Positions 52,204 to 64,000 of a stretch of 64,000 nucleotides of DNA are shown here, in pieces. A model generated the notes under the pieces. That model did not search any database and had not been told where the DNA came from. It saw only the letters and a program-made list of their open reading frames with translations. Position 1 is the stretch's first letter. Each line of letters begins with the position of its first letter. Made by a program: the position numbers and the translations under genes. The DNA is from Pithys albifrons albifrons (lineage: Eukaryota > Chordata > Aves > Passeriformes > Thamnophilidae), in assembly GCF_047495875.1 (NCBI RefSeq), contig NC_092497.1, forward strand, positions 8,268,688-8,332,687, given 5' to 3'.

Positions 52204-55200
52204 CGGTGACCCAGCTGACACACTCACTAAGGTATACATGCTAAACCTGGAACTCAGTCGCCGATCTGCATTGCTGATGTGTGGCTCTCATCAGAACAAA
52301 CCCTGGCTTTGGGCAAGTTCAGGTCTATGAACAGTATAAGCACTTGTTTTTGTCAGTAGAATGAGGAGATGTATTGTACATAAGCTCAGGTAGGATATTG
52401 GAGCAACAGAAATGCTGTTTTTAAGAACAATTATTTCAAATTATAGGACTATTTGAAGTACATTATTAGTGACTAAGGAGCCATTCTTTCCAAGATTCTG
52501 TAAGAATTTATCAGGGAGAATTCAAAAGGGCAAAGATTTTCATGTATATTAGTAGGATCTACTGAAGTCTATAATTTTTTTCTTTAAATCACATAATCCT
52601 TTATTAAAATCTCTACCATAAATAACCCAATATCAGCCATTACAAAGGGGTATGTATAGCAACTGTTTCTGTCATTGTCTAAGATAAATACAGTAGATAA
52701 CTCGTAAGGTAAGCCAACCATTTTTCAAGCAAGAAATAAAGCACTATTTTCTGTAGAAATTATGTATAGCTATGATTGCCACATTCCACTGAATAAAACA
52801 AGTGGTCTTAAATGAAAGAAGCTGTGAATGACTGTCACCAACCTGTATTTTTCCTGTAAAAATCTACTGAACTCAACATACTGAACAGGCACAGAAAAAA
52901 AAGAAGTAAAATATAATCAGATCACAAAAAAGTGAGTCTATAGCTGCTGGCTGACAGCAGAGGAACACCTCCTGTATTTGTGCTGCCTTCAGTATTTTTC
53001 TTCTCTTTGTTAAGAGGGTTTGAGCTGGGATGCCAGGTGCACAAAAAACCTGCATTCAAAGTAGCATGTGAGCATTTGCTGGCATTCAGCTTTAAGTATA
53101 TATTTTGCATTCATAAACATGCCACCCTTCTTCTCCTGCTACCCAAATATTGTAGATAATCTCTAACAAATGCTTCCATTTCAGCACACTGGTTTTACTC
53201 CGGGTGACAAGGCAATTGTTAATAATATAGTGGTCCAAGAAAACTAAAGAGAAGTGCCTGCACCTTGAGCCTTGGAAGTCACTGCGAGCAGAATGCCCAT
53301 TAAACCCAACCAGTACCCGCACATGGCAATGCAATACCTGACCACTAAAATTAAACAAACATGTTTGCCTTCCAAAACAAAACTGCATCATTCCTGTTTG
53401 CACTGTAGAAAAATGCCACTATACTAATCTTGACAGCACCAGGTCTAACTATTAAGATTCAATGTGCTGCCAACATTATAAAAGTAATAAAAAAAAATCT
53501 GAATCTTCTGACTTCAATTTTTTACTTTTGCCCTTTATTTTACTGAAGAATCAGTAGATCAAGACCTAAATAAATATTTCAAAAACTATACTATTTGTGA
53601 GCAGAGCAGGTCACTACCATTTCCCAGTGCATTTGGAGTTCATGCGAAATAAGGGCAGAAGAGTGATGAGCTGCATTTTTAACATGGGCATACACAGAAT
53701 AGTTGTCTAGCTGATAGAGAATGTGTAATGCAACATCTGCACAGTACGCCTTGCCAAAGCCCATCCCAAATAAATGTAGTGCATTCTCCCTAGTGCAATT
53801 AACTCTCGTACTCTGGCAGGTTTTGCTAGAAGATCATCAAGGTAGATTACCTTCCAGCATATGAACTAAATACTTACAGGTGTTATATCATCAGTTATTA
53901 CTTACAAACTTCTGCATTTAACAAGACATCCAGGCAAATGAATGATCTAATTTATGAATTATTTATAAGAATTTCACAGCATGCTCCTGGCGTCATCCAT
54001 GGCCTTTTCCAGGTCATATGACACCAATTAGAGCTGAATTTTAAATTATTCAATAACCTGAACTCTCTTGTCATTTAACATATAGATATCAATGCAGTAA
54101 ACAAGTTAAGTCTAATGGGCCCTGGAGGTTTGCGTTCCTCCACCCATCAGCAGCAGAGGCTGTATGCTACCACTGGAATAGAAAATAATAGAATGCAGCA
54201 GTCAAAAACATTTGCAAGGTTTTAATAAGTTATTTTGCCTCCCTTAGGGATTTTAGTATAACTTACAAGCCCTGAATCTAAAACATATTAAAGTCCTTAG
54301 CTATGTGCTTTTAAAACAAAATTACGACATAGGAAAAGAGCAAGTCTGACACTAACCCTAATTTAGGCCCTTAATTTGAAATGTAGTGGAAATTATGGAG
54401 TAAGCAAGATTTACTATGCACAACTCATTACCTTCAGGCTCTCCTACAGTAAAGCCAAAAATAGCCCCTCTCCCAACGCACATACTCCTGCCTGTAAAGA
54501 TAAGGCTACACACAGGGAAAGGGAAATGTTAATTTAAGAGCTATTGGTTGACAGGTGCACCGCACATTCCTCACCATTTGGGTGGAGAAGGGACCTCCAT
54601 CATCCTTCTGTTCTAACAGCACTAGAGAGACTAGTGCTCTAGAAATCCATCTGGGTTTGGGTATTGCCTTCAAGTCATACCACTTCAGAGAGGTTTAAGT
54701 GACTGTAATAGCCTCCAAAGCACAGATGCAATAAAAGATACCTTAACACCATTGTTTTCCATGATAAGAACAAGAAGGACAAGAAGGTATCAACAACCAA
54801 TGTATCTAAGATGAACAGAACCATTAGATATTTGAATCTGCCTCAGTGTAAAGTCCACAACAAATGCAGGGCAAGCCTGGCCGCGACTCTCACGAACCTG
54901 TGAGCACAACTTCGCAGCTGGAGTGGTGTTCAGACCCCCATCCAATGCTGATTCAGCTGAAAAAGTCCAAGTCACAAGGTGGAAAACTTTTGAGATGGTG
55001 TGTGCTCAGTACCAACCTAAACTCTGCGTAGCACCAACAGACTTTCAGTACCCTGTGCCTCAGTTTTCTGAAGGCTGCTGTCCTAAGCCCCAGGCCCTCT
55101 CCTGCAGATGGTCAATTGTAGACCTCTGTTTTGGAGGACCCAGCGACCCCATTCATCTGCACACAAGTTTCCTCTACGTGTTCACTGCTTTGCAAGGATT

Positions 55201-58200
55201 AAAGTATTTCCTGGGCTGTATCCAACAGCAAGGGGAAAAGATGGAAAGGGAGATGTTCAGTTTATCCTTTTAAACACTAGCAAGTAGTTCTCTAGCTACT
55301 GCTGTCAAGATAAATGCCAAAAAATGATGTGGAGAAACATCATGCCAAACAAGTAAAAACACACCTATCTAAAATGTCTAGCCAGATTAGGAAGAATAAG
55401 GATTTAGATAAAGAATACAACATTGGATTTTCTGCCTCCTGGCCTTATCACAAGAGAGTGGTGCAAGAGAATTCTGGGGGTGGGGTTTTAAAGTTTTTAA
55501 ACTTTTTAAGAAAAATAGCAGAGAAGGGAAAAAAAGACAACTCCCTAATCTCTCAGCACACATTTTAAGAACATACAAAAATAACTATAAGGGATTTTAT
55601 TTTGGTTGGCAGCCAGATTTAGCTTCATTCCTACACTGGGCAGCATTTGATTATTTCACATTAAGGGTAGTAACACGCTGGATGATAAGAGGGAAGTTCA
55701 TATTGGTTTTCATTAAAGAGTAATATCCACCATGTATTTGGTTCTTCAAGGTAACTTTTTCAAAGTTATTTTAAAAAGCAAACAGTTTTCTACTTGGAAT
55801 ACAAGTTTAGCATATCAGGGGCTACACATGTTCCCAGCTACTGCCAGTCTCTTTAGAATTCAATCAACATTTGCTCCAAAGTCATGCTTTCACAGCTCCA
55901 GACACAAGACAAAAGGGCAAATATACTGTGACCCTTCTAAACAGCCCTGATTACTGTGATCAAACAGAAACGAGATACTTATGTGGATAAGAAGGTGCAG
56001 ACTTTGATGTGTGAAGATTACTGCAGGAGTAGACATTGAATCAGCATTTGCCAACACGCACCTCATCGTGACAGCCAATATCACCTTTCCCCTATATTTA
56101 CAGAAGGGATAATTCTGGCACCCATTGGCCAGTAACGAATTGTGACAGCCACTGCTCACTTAAGAAGATTATCAGAAAGTTTTACTTCCTTCAGAAGACT
56201 CCTGCAGAGTCCCCAGATTGAAGACTTTGAAATACCTCCATTGCACAAAGAAAGAAATGGATGATATCTAGGAATTAAAATCACCTTCAGATGTAGGGAC
56301 TGTGTTCTGGGAGGAAAAAAACCCAAACAACAAACCAACCAGAAAGTTATTTAAATAATAAAGAAACCCCAGAAAAGCAAAAACAGAAAATCTTTTTATT
56401 TTAAGAGTGGAAAGGTGTGCCCAAGTGAGCACATTCTGTCAGGAGTGTCCTTGCACTAAGAGCTAGACAGCATTTAGATTCTGCTAATGATCCCATCTCT
56501 GGGAAATAATTCATAAAAAGTAAACAGTAATTTTCATATGCCTGCCCTTTTGATCTTACATTTGTAGGGAGTATCCTGAGGCTAGCTGTGGGCGCCCCTG
56601 TGGCTCTGGCTGATTGACCTCTAATCTGCCCCTCAAGTAACGATCATGCCAAGGAATGACAACAAGAGTTGCAGGCATTTCACTGCAATCCCATTAAAGA
56701 CAGGCTGACTCACTTCATCTTGTGACAGAAGTTTCACACGAGAAATAAAGGCTTTTTAGAAGGATTCTTTTATTTTGTAATGATGCTGTTCTTTAGAACA
56801 AAGACTGGAATAAGACTGACACACCAGCACCAACTGGTACAGAGCTTTATATGTTAACTGGCCAAATGCTGGTGCAAGACAGAACTACGTGTTAAATAGT
56901 CTTGGTAGCAGAAAATCAAGAATGTCGAATGTCTTCTACAAGAACCAAGGCACAGCCATGATGCTCAGCCTCTCCACATTTCAAAAAAATATATATACTG
57001 TTTGTAAGACAGCAGTTGTCTGTCTGCTCAGTCTCATCAGCTTTGAGATCACAGCTTGAATGCTTTTACCCCAGGTTAACCCCTGGTAAACACAAGAGTG
57101 GTCCTTATGTCTCTCTCACTGGGTATGAAGCTAAGAGAGAAAACAACCAGTCTGGAGCAGCTGACATGCATAAACTTGCTGTCATGCCAAAACTTGCTAT
57201 CAAGCCAAGGTGACTAAATTACCAGGAACAATTTATTTAAATAAGGGAGTGAAGAAACCACAAATTAACCTGCTGAAGTCCAAAGAATTGGGAGCACAGA
57301 CTATTTCTATATCACATGTAATACTGAAAAAACCTGCATACTTCCAACACACTTAAGGGTACAATGCAATATAGAGATGATAAACCAGTAGACAGGTAAC
57401 AATGGAGGTGCTACCAAGGTGCTTGAAATGCTGCCAAGGTCTTCTCTGAATGGTGGCAAACTCCATCATGGGTAGATACTACATATTATGCTTCCAGTTC
57501 CTTCTTCAGTCTTTCCATACCTTGTTCATATCCCCACTCTTGTCAGATTCTCCTGCGTTAGCATGAAGTCAGCATCTTAGTTTACAGCTACATAGGAAGA
57601 GCAGAACTTGCAAATGGCACTCCAAAAAAGGGAAAGGACGTGAACTTTTTTGACTAAGAACACATGTAACTGGAATTTTTGTGCAAAATATAACAATCCC
57701 TGAAGAATTTCTACCTAAGCAGATTCACAGCATGGTATCTCATAATCTGTAACCTAATCTGGCAGTCTCTGTGTTGGACAGGTATCCCCGAGACCTCTGA
57801 GCAAAACAGGCAAACAATCTCACGGGAGTCTGCAAGGCTCAGCTCCCTGAACAGAAAAATTCAAGGTCCTCTTGGCATACAGGCTGTGATTTCACTGAGA
57901 AATTAAATGTTTTCTCTTTGGCAGGCTTGCAGTATCTCATACCAGTACATAAATTAACTAATGAAAGATGCAGGAAGAGTTGAACCAAAGGAAAAGAACA
58001 GGCATGGAGCAAATAGGAGTCTCCCATTCCCGAGGTAAGCCAGCTGTTGCCTTTTGAAGCTCACCATGAAGTTACTGGTTCCACAACACTCTCACCACAC
58101 TTGAAATGCTGCAAGAGATGTCCCAGCAGATATTCCATGTATGGCTTAGGCTCCTTAAGAGCTGAGGGCATTCTGCAGTGGGTTTAGCACTGTGGAAGAC

Positions 58201-60836
58201 AGCGACCACTGACAGAGGGAAATGACCTTTGATTTATCAAGCCACAAAGATCAACTTCCTCTTAACCTATGGAAATGATCATTTACAGTCCTGCTTGACA
58301 CCATAAAGTATAGCAACGTTGTCACAACTCTTATTTGCATAAAATGGTCTAGATGTGTTGCAGAGCAGTTTGGCAGTCCAAGATGATGGGTCTTAGCTGC
58401 AGAATATTGATGTAAAGGCTCTTCTATAGCTACCATAGGCCATTAGGTTGTCTGAATGGACATCCATCACTACCAGCTTGTGTGGAGGAGAACATTAAGT
58501 TAAAAGGGCATGACCAAGTATAAATTGAAAGGCCCTTCACTACTCCAGGGCAGCAGTGACCTTGTAAAGGAATCGCCTTTATGCCAAGACTCTGCAGTCT
58601 GGACAGACCAAAAAAAACCCACCCAAAAGGTTTATTAAACCAAGCTCAGTTTAATAAGTGGTAGCAACTGCAAGAGTCTGAGGAAAAGAAAACCTTGCAC
58701 AAAGCTGGGCCTTAGTCATAAGCACACAAAAATATGCAAAAGTATTAAATATGTGCTTATAGTCTTATATTAATAGTTAACAAAACACCATGCCCTGCTT
58801 ACAAGGACAAGGACATGGAAGGACAGTTTCCAACTATGAACTCCTACAGTACAGTGTTTCCAAGTTGGAGATGTGGACCTTCCTTTTAGTAGAGAAACAT
58901 TATTTTATAGTGTTGTGCAAATTTAAGAGCTCTGTTGCGATGAGCAGAGGTTACATACCTCTTTTGTGCCCTTTCCAACTAGTTCCCTAATAGCTGTGTG
59001 TTTAAAAGAAAGGTCTGTTTCCTATTTGATAGCAATTAATGTAGCAGATATATGACATCCAAAATTTGACATTAATTATTCTCAAGTAGGAAAGCAATTT
59101 TGAAGGGATTTTTATTTGCCCAGGGAAAACTGTAGAATTCATGTTTTTATATTTTACCTTTGCTCTGGTTTATCCTTCCCCACTTTGTGAACTCAATCTG
59201 TACAGTAAGTCTGCAGAAATGCAGAAAGCAGAAACAGCCCATGATGCCAAAAGGTATGAATTTTTGAAGTTCTGACAAAATTCTAATGCAAAGTTGAACC
59301 CTCTATCTGGGTTCCCAGGCCACTTCTTTGGATAGAGTTAGTTAATAAATGTATTCTGATTACCAGGCTTAAGCCTTTCTTATTCCATCTGAAAGAGCTG
59401 CACTTCAGCTCTCCTCCTTAAACTCTGGATTCAACAAAGAATAGTAACGCTTTGAGGCTGAAAATCTCTAAAACCACTCAGTGCCAACTTTAACAGGAGC
59501 AGAATTAGGTCAACAGTAAAATTCACTCCCTCCAGGAACACAGTTTGAACCATCCAGTTGAGCAGAGAAGAAATTCTCACCATGTTTCCATATCTATAAA
59601 GTTCCTTGGGATTTGTAAATAGTTCAAAAAATATTTTCCAAATATTGTTGGAGAGCAGAAAGCTCTGTACTACTGGAGAAGCAAAAAAAAGAGTTTGAGC
59701 CTCCCTCACTTTACATATTAAATAAGTGCATCTTTTGAAGTGCCACAAACTTGATGGGAGAGAAGATATGAAGTTGCAAGTATTGGGAAGAACTGAGAAG
59801 GGATAAAAAAAGGAAGGAGGGCCAATAGTAAAGAAAAGAATAAACCCAAATCACATTGGTTCAGTCGGGTATTTAAAATGAGTTTTCTTTAATTAGCTAA
59901 ACCATACTACAAATTAAAACTGCATTTCTTGTTCACAATATATTCATTGGAGGGGAGGGGATGCAGATGGCTATTTTCAAGGCAGTTCAACCTAAAACAG
60001 ACTCAGTTCTGCAGGACTGAACAGAAGCCAGTTTCCATCCTTCTCAAAAGACCGAAAAGCAACTTGGCAGCAGAGAGTCTGACTGCAAGCTCCATCTCAG
60101 AAATACTTATGAAGCACGACAAACCTATGGCAATTGTGACTGAACTCATTAAAATCACTACAGATTATTTAAAGTCTTCATGCCTGACATTCAAGTGCTT
60201 TATTACGCTTCAAACGCCCAGAAGAAGAAGCTGTAGACACAGGGCAGAAATTAGGGCTTTAAAAGCGCAGCACATTGCTAAGTGACCAGTAAAAGGAGTC
60301 TGGTGCCACACTGTATTTTTGGCATGAAATGTTAAACTGCACTGATTATAGATTTTGCCCTTGTTTTTGAAATCTTTTCCTTGCTGATGACAGAATTGTT
60401 GATGATACAAATGCCCAAGCCGAGTGTTCAGTCTGGATAATGACCGGAAGCAAAGTAATCAGATGTCTTGGATCAGTGTCTGTTTCATGATATGAGATAA
60501 GATTAATAGTTTCATGCTGATTTGCCATTTCCTAGAGTACTGTTAAATTACAAATTTACAGGGGGGTGGGAGGGAATGTGTACCGTATGTAACTCTTAGA
60601 AAAGGGCAAAACCAAAGCACAGTTATCATAAGATAAAACCATAAAACAATCACAGCCCTTGGGGGACCAGAATCTCTGTGCAGCCTCTCATGTGTCAGAT
60701 CCTCACAGGGTGCCTGGTTATTTTATGATAAGATTATCTAATGTTAATCTCACCACTAGAATTGCAGGCAATAAAATGTTACCAACTTTCTAATTTTAAT
60801 TACTGGGTTTCTGAAGATAACTACTTCAATTCTGCT

Positions 60837-60875
60837 TGAAAAAAAAACATAAAACAAACCAAAAAACCCCACTCC
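60837..60875. repeat. A/C-rich low-complexity tract
   Basis: A run of A followed by ACATAAAACAAACC and AAAAAACCCC. Like the other tracts, it is A-rich on the template strand of the gene. Confidence 0.85.
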
Positions 60876-62120
60876 CCATGGTTTCTCTGAAGCTGGGAGT
60901 ACTTCAAATATCCAAAACTGTGGATTAGATGATTTTCCATGTCTTTATTTCTGTTACATTAACTCCTCTCTTCCCTTTCTATTTTCACCCACTCTTCCTT
61001 ACACAAGACAGTAAATGCTTATAGGATAACACAGTTTCTTTCACTACATTTCACAAACTATACTCCATCCCTCCAAAAAAAGCCAAATACCTCTAAAGAA
61101 AACCAAAATGCATCTATAAGTAGGCATTTTTGAAATAATGAAGAAGGGGGAAATTTTTTCCTAATTCAGAAATTGTCAATATGATGTCCTTAGCATTAGC
61201 TAGCAAAAGTGGAAGCCACGTCTGTAACAACTTCAGCAGCAGAACCAAGCAAGCTGATTCCCTGGGTGAGACTTATGTGGACCAATCTCTTCAGAACCCA
61301 CCACTATCATAGCAAAGAGATAATCTCAGGTGTTAGCTACATCAACTGGTGTTATAACACATACACACACATTCCTTACATTGTAATTCTCATGCCTGTA
61401 AAGCTTTTATAGCAAATACCTTCCTCCCACTACCCAATGCACAGTCACAAATTATTGTATTGTAGAGCCACACAAGTCATTTATTGTGATAGGACTCTCA
61501 GCTGCAGACAAAAGCTATCAAAAGGAGATATTGTGCAAAAGCGCTTTTAGGGAATTAGCTTTTGGGGGCAGTGGGGTTCCTCAGGAATAAAAAAGAAGTG
61601 TAACATTAAATAGGAGAAAAAAAACCAAGCAGAAGAACTCGGGCAAATTCAAGAACCTCCCATTGTATCATAAAGCAGCTTGATCTGGTCTAAAACCACA
61701 TTGTCATCAGAGGCCCTGGTTAACTCATTGATAGTCCACAGTCAGGATCTGATTTTATGTTTTTCATCTAACCTTTTTATAATCAAACTAAGGACTTCAT
61801 GCTAAGAGAGAACAAGTTTCTCAAAAGAGCTGTAACATGGTAAAACCAAGTAACTATGTCCTAGTAACACTGTCTTTGGATATTATTCTACTATTGTAAT
61901 TTTCTGTAGATTAAACTAGAGAACAATAATAGTTGAAGCAATTCAAAGAATAGATTTGTCATGTTACTCTCTGGTATGATACAACCTGCTTACACATCAG
62001 TTATTTTCATATGCATACATAATCTATTCTCTGCATTTCTCTTGTGCTTTTAGCACAAAAATTGGTAAAGAAAAATCTAGATGTGTATTTCTCCCGAGTT
62101 CACCAGTTCCTGCTGTTTGT

Positions 62121-62143
62121 TTCTCACCTGAAGTCATAATCCT
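62121..62143 (-). repeat. 23-bp exact repeat, copy 2, with donor-like site
   Basis: Identical to 46152-46174 and in the same orientation. A further 26 bases on the high-coordinate side match at about 16 positions, which suggests two copies of one old element rather than a short coincidence. Confidence 0.75.
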
Positions 62144-62609
62144 GTCTTTGACATCATAATCATTTGCACAGCCACCAATTGAGATGTCACAAACAGAGGA
62201 TTATGGCCAGGTGGGGAATAAGCAGCAGGAGCAGTTGAACTCTTAAGAAACAAAAATCTTGTTTTCATGCAAATGTCCTTCATAATAGAGAACAAAAGAA
62301 CAAAGGGAGAAAACTACAATGGAGAGAAAATACTAGAAGCCAGATTGTTTCTAAATACATGATCTCCCTGAAGTTCCCTCTGAGGAGTCAGCTGCCGATT
62401 AACAAATGCATAAATCATTATAAAAATAAAACAAAACTTGACATCTGATGATTGAACTCCCCCCACTGCCATCACCGCACATATACACAGTTTTCTACTT
62501 CAGATGAAATCAGCAGAAATACAAGGCACTTTGAGAGAACTTGTAACCTTTAGAGATATTCATATACATTATGCCTGAATATTCCAGGCAGTAACTAAGC
62601 ACTCTTCTC

Positions 62610-62690
62610 CTTATTCTATAGATGAAGACACTGGGGTCAAAGAATACACAAGACCTCTCTGAATCTCAGTCACAAATAGATTGCTCAAGA
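62610..62690 (+). repeat. Weak MIR-like fragment
   Basis: CTCCTTATTCTATAGATGAAGACACTGGGG resembles the MIR tail (an ATTTTACAGATGAGGAAACTGAGG-like order). The match is short and uncertain. Confidence 0.3.
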
Positions 62691-64000
62691 CATAGATATT
62701 AAAAAATTCAAAGCTGAAGTGGCACAAAAATTGGAGGAACAGAAAACCTACAGTTCGAGTTACAGTCCAACAGGAGGCTGGTACAAAAGGGTTACTCTGG
62801 ATTATGAGTTCCAAAGAGTTAAGAGCATTATGAACAATTTTTATATTTAAAAAAATCATTCCTAAATCAATCTAAAATTGATAGGTAGAATCAATCTGAA
62901 TGACAACATGAAGTCACTGGAAAAAAAATTAAATCAAAACTGCAATCCAGATCCAGAATAACAGAATCTTTATGTGTAAAGAGAAATTCAATCAGCTCCA
63001 CTGGTATCATGCACACTGTAAGGCTGCTGCAAAAACATCTACCAGGAATTCTGGTTTCATTTCTAGCTTCTTCTTTTATTCAGCTTTGAGTAAGCAGTAC
63101 TAAACTAAAATTTGGTTAAATTGCCATGTTCTTGGCACTGCTGCTACACTCATATTGGCAAAAATCAGTGTTTCTGCCCCAGTCCAATTAATAAATACAA
63201 GAAATTCATTTTTGAAAAGGGAAAAAACAGTGTGCTTCACATGCTTGTGTTCTGCCTCACTATTGTCTGTGATGATGCTGAACGTATGCCATTAAATGTG
63301 ACAGCAGAGATAGCCTACAGCTCAAACAATTCCATCATCTGCCTTTATTCTGTTCCCACACAGTCTCCTGGACATATCCTGTCCAGATCTTGTCACAGCA
63401 CAGCAAATGTGGCAGCTCATTTCCTCAGCAGTAGAGCAGGGTAGGAACCTTATCATGAAAACTGTGCCTTCTGTCCTCTTATTTTCCAGTCTCCAATTTG
63501 CAGTGCTGAAGTATCAGGACTGTTTCAAGTTCATTTGAATCGTCCAAATAGCCTGCCCGTTTGACAAGGGAGTTAATTCAGTAGAAAAAACTTCTTTCCT
63601 TTGCCGCTAATCACTTTGTATTGTAGAACTAACCCCCTCTTTCCACCAAACCTGAAACAAATACCAACAGGGCTATAAAAACAGCATTCCAGATTTTAAG
63701 CACTAGCAGGCATGGGAGCAGACTGCTAACAACACATAAGAGTCTGGATATCTGTAAAAGACAATTGCAGTTGAAAAAAAACTAAGTAGCACATATGACA
63801 TCTACTAATGATTTCAAGTAAAGGAGTTGCTGAACAACTCGAGGCTCACCTAGGATTTTATACTTGATGGACAAACCTCTCACTATCCTAACCAGATTTT
63901 AACAAGACTGCTAATTGCTCTGAAGTTGTTGTATTTAGCTTTGAAATCTGATGTTTCCTTTTCAGAGCTCAAAAAAAGTTTGGCTGCCCAGACAGAGCCT

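Larger units (their letters stand above)
48112..64000 (-). other. KIAA1328: Hinderin intron upstream of the coiled-coil exon
   Basis: This covers 15.9 kb of sequence 5' of the large exon in gene sense. The preceding exon should encode another long coiled coil ending next to V-S-S. I searched by eye for Glu/Lys/Leu-rich minus-strand codons ending at a donor and did not find it, so it probably lies beyond 64000. The stretch contains a CR1 tail at 52.0-52.2 kb, the second copy of the 23-bp repeat at 62121, a weak MIR-like piece at 62.6 kb and a candidate in-frame exon at 48575-48640. No promoter or CpG island is evident. Confidence 0.65.

Noticed and set aside
62690..62850. Plus-strand frame with a coiled-coil-like A-E-V-A-Q-K-L-E-E-Q stretch
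   Set aside because: Wrong strand for hinderin, no splice sites, and the similarity is only compositional.
1..64000. Bacterial or viral systems (operons, CRISPR, phage, toxin-antitoxin)
   Set aside because: Splice-bounded exons, CR1 and SINE repeats and very low coding density all indicate a vertebrate intron. Short open frames are random.

Overview
The window is vertebrate nuclear DNA, almost certainly from a bird. It is AT-rich, has no dense gene packing and no bacterial signals, and carries many CR1 retrotransposon tails, including 3' ends with the avian ATTCTRTG-type terminus. The style of the youngest CR1 copy suggests a non-galliform bird, but that is a weak inference.

Nearly all of it is intron of one minus-strand gene. 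I identify this gene as KIAA1328, which encodes hinderin, a coiled-coil protein reported to bind SMC3. Four coding exons can be placed, in transcription order: 48111-47423 (689 bp), 44598-44503 (96 bp), 26799-26615 (185 bp) and 20561-20453 (109 bp). Each is flanked by AG and GT in the right orientation. Their phases chain without a break (0 to 2, 2 to 2, 2 to 1, 1 to 2), giving 359 codons plus two bases. The identification rests on recalled human hinderin sequence: a C-terminal coiled-coil stretch in the largest exon and a short, clearly matching motif in the last exon. No alignment was run. The first exons (promoter side, beyond 64000) and the terminal exon (below position 1, or missed) were not found.

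The introns hold CR1 fragments on both strands, two long and badly decayed LINE relics lying antisense to the gene (about 12.0-13.0 kb and 21.8-23.0 kb), MIR-like amniote SINE pieces, a small palindromic repeat at 33 kb, and A/C-rich low-complexity tracts. Most of those tracts have the A-rich strand on the template (+) side.

I found no tRNA, rRNA, CRISPR array, operon or intact mobile element, and no novel system. The points most worth checking are a symmetric 96-bp cassette exon, two exon-like segments with good splice sites (48575-48640 and 34464-34650), and a 23-bp exact repeat carrying a splice-donor-like sequence at 46.15 kb and 62.12 kb.
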